64,000 nt of DNA from Pampus argenteus (taxonomy: Eukaryota > Chordata > Actinopteri > Scombriformes > Stromateidae). Position numbers and translations under genes: made by a program. The DNA is taken from the NCBI GenBank assembly GCA_036937835.1, contig CM072868.1, positions 4,340,001 to 4,404,000 on the forward strand, read 5' to 3'. The notes under the pieces are model-generated. The model searched no databases and was not told where the DNA came from. It worked only from the letters and a program-made list of their open reading frames with translations. This document shows, piece after piece, positions 38,513-53,098 of this stretch (positions within the stretch are counted from its first letter, which is position 1; each line of letters starts with the position of its first letter).

Positions 38513-41487
38513 TTTAATGCCGTTAAGCGTGGGTGACATTTTGTTGTATAGCATCTCGTTTGCCACAGCAGAACATATTTTGGGAGAGTGCCGTGTAAAT
38601 TCAATTATGTTGTCAGGTATCGACCTTTACTTCGCCCACAGGAAGTCACAAATCAAAACTTAACAGCAAAAATACAAACTATGTGCTAAAAACAGCAGCT
38701 CTGTGCCAAGTTAATATATCTTCAGGCTTTCTTGCATTCTTGAAAAGCATTTGATCATAACGGGTGGCAGCTTGCAGACATCACAAAAAACCTCAGATAA
38801 GCTCTCAAAACCACCTCTCCTGTTGTCTGAATATTTAAACGCTTTTCAGATATTTACCTCTCACATCCTTTTAGTGCCAATATGCATGACATATACAGCA
38901 GCTTCAGTAACCCCATATCATGAAGGCCTATAAATTACTCTCTCTGCTTTTACTGTTTGTGTGCAAGAATGCTAATAACAGTATAAGGCTAGCAATTACC
39001 ACAATATGCTAAGTATCACAATATATTAGCTAGAAACAGGATTGCAATTACATTCGTAAACAGCTCAGCAGTCATATATTATCATTTACTCTTAATGGTG
39101 CTTATATGGACACTTAAGATAATGTGTCCATTTGGATACAACTGCGCGTATTGATTATGTAAAAGAAACGTCATGATGTTATGATGACACACAGCTACAC
39201 AAAGTAAATATGACAGGATGTTTAATACAATGAATATGCAGGTTGTTCTTAGATATTTACAGTTTTTTTTTTGTTATAAATAAGAAGCCCAGTTCATTCG
39301 AAGCTGTGAATCTTTAACCAGGACATGTATTGCTCAAAGAAAGGGCAAAATTATCAATGTGACTATTTAATAATTAAAACGTATGTCTGGAAACGTTCTG
39401 AATTGACCCAAACTGCATGTATTTTGCATGCATCCACAGATGGATGCACGGTATCTTATTCCTCTGTACTGTAGAGCTCCGTTGTTGTCCAACATGACAT
39501 CTCCAGTCTCCAGTTTGAGAGCAGTTCTGTGTAGAGCCGACGCCATTGTGCATAGCTTATTGTGCAATCGCCACTTACATACTGATTAGGTTTGAAATTC
39601 AGATGATTTATTGGTTCAATATCAGAACCCAATAATCTCAATTACATTCTACTATACAAACTCGAGACGAGTATGCAGCGTAGTGCACATAGAAGTACAG
39701 CAACCCAATCTCTGTAATAAGAACAACCTTATTTACTCTAAATCACCTTTCCAGCTCATTGGACTTGATTTGGGAGCACATTTGGACCTAAAATGCTTGG
39801 TAAATTACCATCAGAGAACTTTAAGCTGTGGCGAACCACCCATTACTCTTTAGCTTTATTCCTAAATTGGCCACTTAAGAGAAACTTGGCCCGAGTACAC
39901 TTTGTAAAGTCAGACACTGTTTAGGGTTTGCATTTCATTTGGCCCTGCCGCCTCTCTGATTGCCACTTTCAGTGTTGCTTAGGAAGACTATTTTTAGAAC
40001 CCGCTTTATTTTGTGAAGTTCTCTCAAAATCCTCGTTTTTGACAGCGAGTGAAATACCACTTCCAATTGTTTGTTTGTTCGTTTTCGATTTTAGCGAACC
40101 GGTTTGAGGATTTCCTCGCCTAATTGCCAAATCAAACCCAGCTTCCGTCTCACAACTTTCTCGCATGGTAAACTTCCACTGCAGTTCTCATGCTTGTCAA
40201 TTCAAAGTTGGGGTTTTTTTTCTCTTCCCCTCAAACTGTAATAGGATCAGGGCTCTGAGCTGCTTCCACATGATTGATGAAAGATTAAAAGGATTGTTGA
40301 GATTGAAGGCACATTTAGCTTCCTGCTGAGGTCCAATTTCTTGTCCTTGTGCTGGCAGTGGGGCTGTCACCATGCAGATGAGAAGATCACTGCAGTGAAT
40401 GACGATAATGTGAAATGGTTGCGAGAAAGTCTTGGAGACGTGGCAACAGGGACAAACAGGCAATCATTTCTAATCGGACTATTCTCTTTCCTCAGGAGCA
40501 CTAGTGTCAGTAATGGTCATTGAGGTGAGGGGGAAAAAAATAAGTCTTTGAAATGGAAAAGAAAAGTGTGAAAAGGGACAAAAAAAAAAACCAACAACAA
40601 CCCTCAAGCTTTCAAATGACTGTGAATTTGTGTGATAACAGTGTTGATTTCTGCTGCTGGTAGTCGTGTACTTGTTCAACCTCCCAGGGAACACATCACG
40701 ATTTCTTGATTGAATGCAAACAGTCATACACAAACCCATTTATCAACCCATTTTTTTCTTCAAAGCTGTAACTAATAAGAACATTTCCGTGTACTGTAAC
40801 TTAGCAATGTCCATTTTGCACTTTATAAAAGGGATCACATGAGCTTTTCTGTAATTGCTACTTTCTTAACAATACAATTTTAAAAACAGCGAGCCTTTAA
40901 ATCACATAGAGCTACGTCTACTAAAAGAATAAGGTTGAAGTACTTAATTTAACAGGAATTATTTAATGTAAGACACATATTATCAACTGTCAGTTATGCT
41001 CTCCTGCAGGGCATTGTTGTCAAATTGAATGTGTAGGAGCTCTGTAATTAGAGGGTCATACTGCTAAATGAAATGAGGTGGCGTGTTATTATTTTCATAG
41101 AGTAGGATGTTCTCAGCTGTGGCATGCAATCATGAGGCATAACATAACTTATAAGCACCTTGAAGCGTCATCCAGCCATTGCCATTTCGACCGATTCATT
41201 TGATCGAAGCCATTTATTAATGATTTTATTGACTTTATAGAAGCTGTAGTTCACCGTCATTGTGGTCACACTGTGCTTCGTGCGATAGCGAACACATTCG
41301 TCTGAAACTGAAACGCTGGCTGACTTTTGCCCTTGAAATTCTGTCATCCTCTTGACCCAAGTCATTACTCTGTGGAGGCATATGATTAGTGGCGACCAAC
41401 AGAGATAACGACTGTATGTCCGTCAAGATCGAGTTGCAGCTCGGCATCCTGACCATGTTGTTTTAATATGAGCTGAAGTGTGATGTC

Positions 41488-41518
41488 GTGGTGGTGGCGG
41501 TGCTGGTGGTGGGGGGGT
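41488..41518 (+). repeat. (GGT)n / G-rich run
   Basis: GTGGTGGTGGCGG, then GGTGGTGGGGGGG: a low-complexity G-rich run, possibly quadruplex-forming. Confidence 0.7.
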
Positions 41519-43249
41519 CTAGGGTCAATTCACCGATTCAGCAGTGCATTAAGTCAGTGCCTAAACCAGCTCACCACTACTGACAGTTATTAATATGTGG
41601 CCCTAAGCAGAAAATAGCTGTTCTAACATATCACCAGAGACACCTTCAGAAGCATGCAATTTATAATAAATATCCCAGCTTATGCACCGATAGATGAAAA
41701 TACTCCAATATGTTGGATGCAACATAGATGATATGAATTACAAAGTAGTCTTATACTCATACAGAGGTGGACATTCGCACATATGTCTTTTATTTTTTTG
41801 TAGATCCTTGTTGAATCATCTGCAATCGATCGAGACAACTGAGACAGACAATCTCTAAGCAGACTGCTGCCTCGTTCAGAGAGGTAGAAGAAATAAAAAA
41901 AAAAAACCTTGATCCGTTCATGCTGTATGATCTGAATATGAATGTAATCAGGACTTTTTTTTTTTTTGCATGGATCCGACTCTGAAGACCACTCAAAGCG
42001 TTAGCTATTATCAGCCAGCGAGCCGCATCTGTCTGACCTCATCCACTGCACGTCCGCTCACAAAACGGCTGAGTTATGACTGGCATAGAGAGGAGTTGAG
42101 CTGCTTGCTTGTAAATGTGTGCGACGTCTTCATGCGTGTCACGAAACGCCCATCATTACTTTTACAGGGGGTTGATTTGAGTCACAACCCTAACATACTG
42201 TATGGACCGTGAAACACAGTATGTATTATAAGAACAGATGTATCCCAGAAATACAATACTGAATGATGACTTGACTGCTATAGTTTAGCAATGTTTTTAA
42301 AGGTTGGCTTTTTACTTTGTTGTGACACATCCTGATTAATTCCCTGAATCAACATACCATATGTCAACATTGCTTGATACATATCAAACATAAAAGTCAA
42401 TACTGTATTTTCATACTGTAACGTTATATTCAGATTTATTTTTTTAATCGCTTAGTTAACTAATTTCCACCTGTAGTCCCTGTGTGGAAGCCACAATCTT
42501 AAATCAATACTCTGTATCCTTTCAGTTTATTTCCAATTTTCAAACAGCTTTGCCTTAAGTGACTACTCATTGTAAATATGCATGTCTTTGTGCATTTTAA
42601 ATCTCTCCACATCAAAGTTATATAAACCCTGCAGCAATTATTCTACCTTGTCTGCTATCACCCAGACTACAGTCGACAGACTGCTGTTAAGCTGGAGGCA
42701 GTTATGCTATTAATTGGTGCATTTTGATTGGTCACATCCAGTACTGTGTCCATACAAAACATGCTGGCTGTGCTATATTTGGGCATTTGGAGTTGCTTAG
42801 ATCCATTTGAGTTAGTAGGGATGGGATAATTAGCAATCCTCCTTGGCTAAAGCTTGTCCAGTCAGCAAAGGTCGGGTAGTTCCTGATAATGATGATAGCC
42901 AGCATTGCATTTTGAATTAAAACTAAGCACCAACTCCTCAATTCAAAACTCATGAGCAATTATTCTATCCAGGCATTGGAGATTTAAAATAAAGCCATGA
43001 CTTCATGACTGCATGGCCGGTTTATCATCCTAAAAACAACAACAGGTACAAAATACACAATGTTTCAATCACAAATCACAGCTGCTGTTTGTTTTCCAAA
43101 GCAAAAACCTGAATTACAGGTGTTTCAAGTACGATACAAAAAAAAATTATGTTTATGATCCGCAAAAGAGAGCATTTAATCATCTTATCGCTACGTTTGA
43201 AACTGATTCATTCACACAAATTGTTTTTTTTTTGGGTTTTTTTTGGGAG

Positions 43250-43268
43250 GATGATGATGATGATGATG
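43250..43268. repeat. (GAT)n microsatellite
   Basis: Six GAT units after two T-runs. Confidence 0.9.
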
Positions 43269-46200
43269 CCCTCAAACCAGGCAAATGTCTTCCCGTCTTA
43301 CCATAATGAGCAAGCTTTTACATACTCTGGGTAATTCATTAAGAACAAGGGCAGATTTTCACATGAATATTGATATCACTTCAACTTTAATGTGATGTCA
43401 CGCCCGTTTGTGTTACAAACACTGCCCTGGGTTATGCCACTGATTTGCATTAGACAGTCTGATGTGGGGGGGTTTAACTAAATTTGAGCGTGCTCCATTG
43501 TGTCCTATGCTTGTAAAGGAGTAATTAAGGCTGTTTTATAAGTGATTTAGCTAAGAGACACTCAACACAGAGTGCCTTGTAAGGTGTTTGACAATGGTTA
43601 TATTATCAATGGTGTGACAAAGGGGTTGTGAATCTGTTTTACATACAGTGTCACCAAGACAAAGCGGAGCCTCACAAGTCTCTATGTGCGATCTCTTAAA
43701 AAATTAAAATACCGGCAACCAGCAGATATAAATGCTTTGAATATCAGTTTCTTAACATAACAGCCCTTCTCTCCTTTTACATCTCGCTACTTTCAAACTG
43801 TGAGGGGTCACTGCTAATTGTCATTCCTGTCAGTAATTTCTTAAATTACAACTAAAAATACCCATTAAGGAGCTCTGTCCTCTTTTGTCGATTTCTAAGC
43901 GACTCATTATTGTCTCGATGAGGAGTTTGACATTATTAGATGATGTAAAAATCCTAAGAATATATAATATAGATGTCTTTGTTTAAGATTTTACAATGAA
44001 AGGTAATGCTTGAATTTTTTTTTTCCAGAGGTTTAAACTTCTTGGAAGGATAGATAATCATTTGGAAGCATTCAAGGTTTATTTTTTGGATGCTAATATC
44101 CATAAATACTTCACTTTTTTAGTTTAATAGGAAAGGTTGACTTTCCTTGGTGTATGTGATCAATACTGTGGTCAGTATGTCCTTTTACAGCAAAAAAGTA
44201 GGACCTGCACACTTTGCTCACACAATGTTTCTTTCATTTACTTTTGCTGTGCATGTACCTGAAAAAGATCTGATCGATTGAAACGTTGCACAGCAACAGT
44301 AGGAAAAAAAACCAAAAAAAAAACATTGTGGGATCAGAGATCAGTAAGTGGATTCTACTATGTGCCATCGTTATCTGTTTCAGTCCAGCATCTGCTCAGA
44401 CGTTTTATTGAATATGACTTCTTTTCTCAACAGTATTCACAGATATTCAATCCTCATGTTCATATTTTCACTACTAAAATCAAATTTCCGACTGTATTTA
44501 AAGTATCTTTTTGAACATAAATGTTTCATACATATTGTTTTGTTTTATCTTTTACGTCTGACTTCCAAAGCAAGGTCTGCTTTAAAAACACTTTACATTT
44601 ACTTTACATTTCCTCCATCAAGTTCAAATCCTTAAACAACTGAAAGGTCCCCGTGTTGACAACAATGGAGAGATTAACGGAGACGTCTGTCTTCCTTCCA
44701 CATTGAACAGCATCTACTATCACATCACATTTGTCCCAAATTAGCACTGATGCAGAAGTGCTCTATTCTATTCAATATTGACCAGTGAAGACTGCGTTTC
44801 CGCCCACACGCTCATTGCCTCCAGCAAAGATCATGTGAGATGACCCGACATGTCATGTGACCCCATCCAGGGGCAGCACCTGTTAGTTTCCTCAGAGAGT
44901 GCTGTGCCTGATAAATGAGTCTGCAGTGACGAGCAGCTGATGGAGTGGCTAGCAAAGGTCACGATGCTCGGGGAAGCTCCGTTCTGCTCTCTCATTTCAA
45001 TTTGGACCAACACTACCTTTTTGCAAATGCTTGATAACCTCGGTCAAAGGTCAGCCTGGTGGAAAGAAAATCCATCGTTTGGTTCAGTCTCTACCTTTTC
45101 TATTATCGTGGCTGAGTGAAGCAAGAGTTCAAATGCAACTTGTTGGTTGAAGCAACATTGGTTTAAAAAAAAAAAAAGGGAAGGCATTTAATATCGTGTG
45201 CTGTGTGCCTGCCAAATTAGGTTGCATGCTGCTTGCACTTAGGTGTAGGTGCTGAGTAACAAGGCCCTGTGGGGTGGTTAGCAGTAAGGGACACTGGAGC
45301 CATGCAGAGCTTTTGTATATTTTTTTGTTTCTTTGAAGCGTTAAGCAACATGGTGGCTCTTTGGCACAGAAAAGCTTTTTCTAAAATATTTTTTTCAATT
45401 AATTATATGCAGTTATATTTTGTCACCTTTGCACCTCCTGGTTGATACTCTATTGTTCTCTCTCCCTCTCTATACAGTGTTAGCGAGCATGTGTGTGCAC
45501 GAGATAACCACACGCACACACAGCGGGAGAGAGAGAGAGTGATACAGAAAGGGATGGGGTGAAAAGGAGAGGCGGAGTGCAGCTTGTATAGCAATGTAGA
45601 CACCTTGGAGCACATATGGACACAGGGGACAAGTGACCTGAACACTGTCTGCACTCACCCATACTCACAACTGATAGAATGTCATCTTTCAAATGGTCTT
45701 ATGGCAAGCTATGGTCCTGTTGCTCCCCAGACTGGCTCCATGGATGGAAGAGACAGGTGTGAATACTTTGAAAATAATGCCCTTTGCCAACTCCTGCAGT
45801 TAAAATTTGCATCACAGGGAACAACGGCAAAATGTCAGTGGTCAACCAATTCAAATAATCTCGACTGTAGAATATAAAGCGCAGCATGTCCATGGTGTTG
45901 ATGGAAAAATGTAATGAAATGACCTCTTGTCCCCAAGAAAAAGAGTGAAAACTCATTTGCTTCAGTGAGTCAGTTTTAGGAGGGGAAAAATGTGAGGGGC
46001 AATTCATCCATGGAAATTAAACATATCCCTGGGGTAACAAATCTAAATATGCAGGGAAAATTGTTTTTTTTTTCTTTCAGTATTTTCTAGCGTCACAAGT
46101 GGCACACCATGTAGTTAGAGGAGGCTGCTCTATTTTCATTTGTTTGCATTTAAAAATAAAAATCCGACTCGGGGCAACTGAGCATTATTCAAAAGGATTT

Positions 46201-46269
46201 ACAAAAGCACCATAAGCTATACATGATAACAGTACAGAGCTGTTGAACAAAGCCATTTTACAACAGCCT

Positions 46270-46530
46270 ATTGAATTCTGCCCAAGTTCAGATCCTCAGG
46301 TCATTAGGGAGCCCCGTGTGTGGCTGGCTGTGCATTGCAAAGCTAGCTGGGTGTGATTGTTTGGCTCAGTTCTTTACTTCATTAATGCACATGAACTGCT
46401 CCCGGGCGTCCTCGTCAATGCTAATGAGCATATTACTTTGCTCCGAGGCCAGCCACTGTCTTTTGATCAAGTTAATATTGGTCGAAGATGCAGGGAACCT
46501 AGCTACAAAAAGGACAGGAGGGGAGAGGAA
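46270..46530. promoter_or_regulatory. Candidate conserved enhancer with POU/homeodomain motifs
   Basis: A repeat-free, compositionally complex block. It contains TCATTAATGCACAT (46379-46392) and ATGCTAATGAGCAT (46418-46431), the latter with perfect ATGCT/AGCAT arms resembling a POU octamer variant, plus a TTAAT core near 46471. Clustered homeodomain/POU sites in repeat-poor DNA are typical of vertebrate developmental enhancers. Conservation itself cannot be seen from one sequence. Confidence 0.25.
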
Positions 46531-47320
46531 GATGTTGCATCTGTGGCTTCTTTAAGTCAAAAGGGTTTGTCTGCATAACTATACCAGGTGATTAGAAAAC
46601 AGGATGCTGAGGTGGATTTCTTTGTGCTCTAAAGCTAAATTTTGACTAATTTTTCCTGCAAGGGAATTAAACAAAATGTGTAGGGGTTTTTTTTTATTTT
46701 TATATGCCCTTTGGTGAAAAAGAAGCAATCTGCTCTCTGTTTAATGGTGCCACAGTTCATTAGCATGTGATTTTGAATTGAGCCTTTGCAGTTATATCCA
46801 AATGCATGACTTGAGATGTGTTTGATATATTTATAGCTTATGCCTTAAAGTGTTGCAGCATCCAAAGTGCATCTTTTGAGAACGAAATCACGATGTCCAA
46901 CGCTCTAATAAGTCTAAACCAACACATATGATATGTAATGCATGTAAATATGTAATAATGTTAAATTATAAACCACAGTGCTGACTTCTTTCTTTCCCTA
47001 ATTTGAATTATTGTGCACTATTTCGGAAAACATGTATTGATTAAAACTATGTTAAGAGGTAAATGTCCTCTCAGAGGTTGTGAAACACTCAACTGTTTAC
47101 ACTCAGCCTCCTCGCTGCGAGTTTCAAAAGAGCAATATTGCCATAGGTGGGAGATAAAATGCACCCTGAACAGTGAATACTGAGCCAGAAAATGACAGAT
47201 TCATCTCAGCTACTTAAAAACATATCTCATTAATGAAAGCAAAAAAGAAAAAAAAAAGGACTGATTACTCACATTGCACTCGATTTATTTTACACCCACT
47301 CGCATTCACAGTTGCATGCA

Positions 47321-47345
47321 CCCACACACCCACACACACACACAC
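47321..47345. repeat. (CA)n microsatellite, imperfect
   Basis: CA units with CCCACA interruptions. Confidence 0.9.
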
Positions 47346-47549
47346 CATAAGTGCGCTTATAGTGATGACCACACAGCAAAACAGACTGTCTGCATCATAC
47401 TTGCGTGTTCAGAACATACTTGGCGTACATACTTTGGCAGTTCGCTCAGATTGTGACAATCTGTCTCCCACACAGCTTCACAGTGAAACACGGTGGAATA
47501 TAGTGTTATAGTAATATAATGAGAAGTTGCAAAATTATATCAAATGTAT

Positions 47550-47770
47550 CGGTGTAGCACGTTAAGCAAAGTGCTTAAAAATGTAAAATATGTAAATAAC
47601 AAATAAAATAATAGAAAATGGCACGAAAAGAAGATGAAGGTGTCAAGCTCAACTCGAACTGAATGCCAATGAGGTGAGGCGAGTCTTCAGCAGCGATTTA
47701 AAAGTTTCTAGCAGTTTTTATATGAATAGGTAAGCTGTTCCACAGATATGCTTCAGTCTCTTGTAAGTCT
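47550..47770. repeat. Old interspersed repeat copy (family A)
   Basis: It contains two blocks typical of a widespread teleost repeat: a 'tagcac...aaagtgcttaaaa' block at about 47554-47580 and 'gagtcttcagcagcgatttaaa' at about 47681-47702, followed by 'aagctgttccacagat'. The same two blocks occur in the same order near 27.86-28.17 kb. No ORF remains. Confidence 0.45.
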
Positions 47771-48519
47771 TATATGTGGTTGGCGCTGAGCACAGTAAAT
47801 AAGTTGACAGATGTACCGCAAATAATGAGACTGGTGATCAAATTATGTCCAGACAGTAAACAGCCCATAACAGAAATTGTGCAGGAGGGAGTTTGAGACA
47901 AAAAGAGCCATGGGTGATGATAGATGGGGGGGCGAAAAGGAGTATGAATCTGGCCAGCATCACAGTCATCCTACCCTACCTGTCAGAGAGTGACTAATTT
48001 CCAAGTGGGATCCGGGCACTGGCAAGCTGAGTGCCTCGGGTCAAAGGAGCCGCTTGGGTTACAGCGAGGTCGTCTGTACTGGCTGGGAGATAATGGCTGG
48101 GAGCTTACATGACACACCGTGCACACTACCTTGTTATATAGAGGCTATCCCGGCGAGGTACACCACACATCTGATCAATCACAGCAGGAGTCGTCACTGC
48201 AGGTATGGTCATTGTTATGTGGTATGGAGTCACTTAGTATCCATCTGTGGGGGGAAGACAAGTATACAATTAATGTTACTGACAGAAACCTCTTGGAAGA
48301 CGGCTCGTCAGGAAGCCGTTCTTCTCATACTGCAGCATCTTTCATGGAGCTTATTTTTCTGTCACGCAGTCTAACTGATTCATACAGTAATGAAGTTGCC
48401 AGATTATACCACAGAGGTAGATATGACTGAACTGTGTGCATCTCTTTGTATTTCCTTTCCTCCCCTTTTTTTTTGGCACATTAATGATAAAAGCCAAAGC
48501 TGTAATGTTGCAGTAAGGC

Positions 48520-49030
48520 TTCTGCTCCTACTACTAGTTCTACTATATTACTACTATTGCCATTGCTAACACTATAAATGCTACTACTATTGCTTAAAGG
48601 TCTATTATTAGTACTTCTAACTTCCTCTACAGCAACTACAACCACTACCGTTGTCACTACGACTGTTAATACTAATGAAAGTAATACTGTCTGTGGACTG
48701 TGCCCATTATAGTTATATACAGGTTACAGCACAGACATTTACTGCTTTTACTACCTCTACAAATGATAATGCAAATGATACTACTAATACCCAGTGTTGG
48801 GGGAAACTACTTTGACTACTACAGTGAGCTGTGGTGTTTTAGGCCAAAAAACATCATGAGGATACTAAGAATATGGAGTTTGTAATCAATTACCTAAACT
48901 ACATAGGCCAAACTACTGAGGAGGTTACTGTGATTTAAATGTATTTAAAACTACCACCCAACAACTGCAAATTGTATTTAAACCAATTGACCTGCTCCCA
49001 CTGCTACTACTACTACTACTACTACTATCA
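48520..49030. repeat. Decayed (ACT)n / (TAC)n tract
   Basis: Interrupted runs of CTA/ACT triplets are scattered over about 500 bp, ending in a purer run at 49005-49027. The pattern suggests an old, once longer trinucleotide array broken by substitutions and by the MITE-like element. Confidence 0.6.
48792..48967. mobile_element. Small MITE-like element with degenerate terminal repeats
   Basis: The segment starts CAGTGTTGGGGG and ends CCACCCAACAACTG, so the ends are near inverted repeats (CAGTGTTGGG versus CCCAACAACTG with one inserted base). The start resembles fish elements beginning 'cagtgttgggaaa(c)tac'. It is 176 bp long, with no ORF and no clear target-site duplication. It sits inside decayed (ACT)n DNA, which may have altered the flanks. 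Confidence 0.35.
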
Positions 49031-52000
49031 CTAATAATGCTGGTTGTAGTTTAGTTTTGTATAGTACTTTTGTTGTAGTTGCATCCTCGCGGCACAATAA
49101 AATAATTTAAAACAGAAAGTATTGTAGTAAATTAGTGAAATAAAATAACATTATGAGGAGTAATATAGTAATATACTGGGCTCAGAACACAGATTGAGAC
49201 AGATTTACAAAACAATACTAAACAGATGTTAAGGTGGATTTAATTTACCTGGTGAAATGTCATTCAGCAGGCTCATAGAAAAGGACATGATGCATTTTGC
49301 TTTAATACAGAGGACTTTTCTATAAGGAAACAAAAGTAATTTTCAGTGCTAGCAGAATAACACAGAGTAATGATCTGCCAGTGAAGGGGTCATGTGACCG
49401 CCGTAGTAATAAACCTCACCACTGGATTATAGGTTCGGTTTCTCTCTGAACTGCCACCTTAATTACTTCCACCCCTCCCCTGATATAATAAATTAAAAAA
49501 AGAAAAAAGAAAAATAAATGTCTCTGACCTCTGCTCTGTTCATGATCGCTTGTAATCACGGTGACCTTTGAACTAAAATATAAATGTAATACAATAAATA
49601 CGTGTTAAATGTACTGACTTTTATATTAATTATTGTGTTTGAATATTCTCTTTTCAGCACATCACATAATGTGTGATGTGCGTCAGACATTTTCTACACT
49701 GCATCACCGCTGCAGAGTTTCTCACGAAGGTGACTCGGTTTTTTTTTTCAAAATACTAACAAATACATATTTGTTAGTTCGTATATGTGTTGCTAACAAA
49801 TACAAATTTAGACTGATTCTTGCAGGAATGCAGCCGAGTGTGGAAACCAGTTGATCAATCAGTATGCCTGTGAAACTATAATTGCACATCGCTGTTGTCG
49901 GGTGACAACTTTTACCTGCAAACTGTCGGCTCTATTTGTTCTCGTTTCTGACTTGAGGATCAGTTTTTATCTCACTGAAGATTTTGAGGGTTTGTTTTGG
50001 AGCATGTAGGCTTTCAAATAAAATATGTTTCCAAGTTACTAAAACATAACAGATGCACAGAAATGCATTTTATGTTATTTATATATTATATTAGATATTT
50101 TATAGCCCATATTTACAGTCTACAGGGTTTTGATGCCATGTGATTACAGCTGTTCCCAAGGATATGAACACTGTTACTGATAACAGTTCATTATCATGAC
50201 TTTAACATACAGATTGAAGAATAAGAAGGAACCACGAATGGAGGAAACCAAAACTATTCAATACACAAGGACATTCCTTCACCTGAAAAACGCCTATCGT
50301 GTTACAGATACTTTTCTCCCCCTCAAGAATAAGAAGAAGTGTGGGGGGGAAAGGCGTGAGAAGGTGAGGAGGGTGTCACTTATGAAGTTACCACCCTCAC
50401 AAGGAGAATGTGAGAGTATTTGGGCCTTTGGACAGAAAATACAACATCCTTTAAAGCAGTTTGAGTGAGCCGAGTGAATGTGAGTAGTTTCACGCGTGTG
50501 AAAGCCGGGGGCTCGTCCTGACGAACTTTCTTGTGCTATGCCTCGGTGCTATGCCTCGGGAAGCCTGTGTAATGCAGAGAGAGCAGCTGAGAAAACATTT
50601 CAGTGGAGACAGACAGTCCCAACCTGCTCTTTGGGAACAGCTGGAATAATAAATGCTCTGATTTAAGATGTTTTAACTCTTCCCTCAGTGGGACACAAAT
50701 AATATCAGACTACAGGGGAAAATATCAGTGGAGTAAAACCTATGTTATTAATTAGCTTAAAAAATAAAAAAAAGCACACGACAGGTTTATGTTAATATAT
50801 TTAAAATATTAACATTAATAAAAACACTATATATAATTCACATTGGAAACATAAGCGTTTGTGGGTGGCAAAGGATTTTCTTACAGTAGCGTTGTTTTAT
50901 ACTATAAATAATAAAGTCACCTAATAACCCTCATAATTGATTTACTATAATCTATAATATTTATAATCTAATTTACTCCTGAGGTGGCAGAATTACCAAT
51001 AATAATAATAATTAGTCTTTCTTTATCATCCACTATCTTATAGTCCTTTAAATGCAGCAAGCTCACCAATCTGTTATCAGTGGAGTGGATTTTATTTATT
51101 TATTTATTATTTTTATTTTGCATCCATAAAGCCATCTGGAAAATGGACGTAGAAAACAGACTAAAGTCCCAGAGGGAGACTGAATGGAAAACTGTCATTG
51201 GGTCCCTTGATACAGGAAATTATTAGCACATCAAATTATTAATTATTAATTATTTTTAATCAAGATCATAGCAAGTGTTACAAACCTGTTAAACGTCTAC
51301 TCTGATCAATAACGATATGCAGGATGTTCTTGTCTATCAAAATTATGGAGTTAAATACTCTTTTCGGTAAGTACATTACACAACTGTTCAGAGAGTTGAA
51401 AGGCAAACTAAATCTGAAAAAAAAAAAAAAAAAGTAGCTCTGGTTTTTAATTATTTTTTTATGCAAAATAAATCATCGGGAATATATTCAGTGCTCTATG
51501 TTCTTATAGGTCAGGGAGAGTCCATGTTTTATTAAACTGACCAAACAGACACGAAACAGAGCAAAGAAGGAGAAATAAATATATACGAGAGCGAGAGACA
51601 AAATGTAATTAAGGGACAGAAAATGGATTTTTCAACCTTTGTCTTGATGATCCACTGTTTGCCCATATTTAAGGATATCTATTTATACAGCGTGTTGAAG
51701 GGCCGGGAGTAAAAGGGGACGGAGATGAAAAGACATGACTGAATTTAAAATTGCCATCATTCTGGCAAATGTGGTTATAAGACAGAAATGCTGTGATCAC
51801 ATGAAACGCTGTTCAGGTAAGATGAAGTAGGTTGTTTGGTTGGAGATCACCTGACAAATCTACACGTCTACTTGAGTAAAACTGCACTATATACCGGCCA
51901 TTTGTATATTATATTATTATTATAATCTGGTATTATGTAATTGTGTCTGTTTGAGGGTCACTTTGCTGTAGTATCTCTACTGGCTACTGGGTTATATTTT

Positions 52001-53098
52001 CTTAGGCCTGCCCGTCTACAGCTTAATCTTACTTGAAACAAAAATCCATCTCAAGATTTTCTGCTTCCACTGGTTTAAGATAATTAATGTCTTTGGATGG
52101 TTGCAGACACAAATATAAAAAAAGAGGAGAAAGAGGAGGATGGAGAGAAAACACAACTGAGGGTCACCTGTGAAACTTTATCCTACTGTGATAGAGTCTC
52201 TGTTATATCTGTATGAGTCCCAAAAGGCCAACAACTTCAATATTATAAATAACAGAAAGGCCTCAGAAACTTATGCTTTGGCTAACTTTAGATAGAAAAC
52301 TGGATCTATGGACGTCCGTAAAAATAAACGTTGCTGTTGCTTTCTAGTGGCACTCAAGTCATTTCTCTGTCACTTGAATGAAGATGTGTACTCTGCGCCC
52401 TAATAATTTCACATATTTTTTTTTAAATGTAACTGCATATATTTTCAAGCACTCTCTATGTGGAGATTTATCAGATAATTTCCAGCGGTTGCGTTAATAC
52501 TAAGCTGGAAGCAACTAGATAAACATATCAATCAAATGAATGCCATTAATGCTCAAATTATAAATGTAGTCAAGGCTGTCGCCCTTCTCAACTCACACAG
52601 CGTTGCTTTAAGCATAGCTGAATAGTCACAGTCCACAGGTAGGTGATCTCAGAGTATTGTGTCGGGGTTAAATATTACAATATATTTCATATTACATTTG
52701 CAATCTTTTTTGTGCCACCCTCACTAGATTAATCTGCACATTTCAAACGTATGCACTCACTACCGACTGTCTGTCTGTCACGTGGCAAGTTTAAACCTGT
52801 CAAGAGTTGGACCCATTCTGCCCAATGAGATGTCCTTATATTGTTTGTTTTGTTTAGCCTATATTACATTTCAGGGGTGTAAAAATAAAAAAAACCTGTG
52901 ATATATACCTATATTGTACATTAGGAAAATGGATGCAGTGATCTGTTATATGTTTCTCTCTATACAAATTGTCTTGAGATACATCGGATACAAACAACTG
53001 GCTAAAACTATGATGATATAATAGTTTTGTTTTTAATAATTAAATCTGAGTGTCATATGGCATTCAAATCATTAACAATGAATGAGTTAATGTTAAAT

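Noticed and set aside
46343..46351. CTAGCTGGG, matching the end of miR-708-5p, a microRNA hosted in mammalian TENM4 intron 1
   Set aside because: Only nine bases match, on the wrong strand relative to the host gene, and the seed half of the microRNA is absent. I found no convincing mir-708 hairpin by eye in the window.
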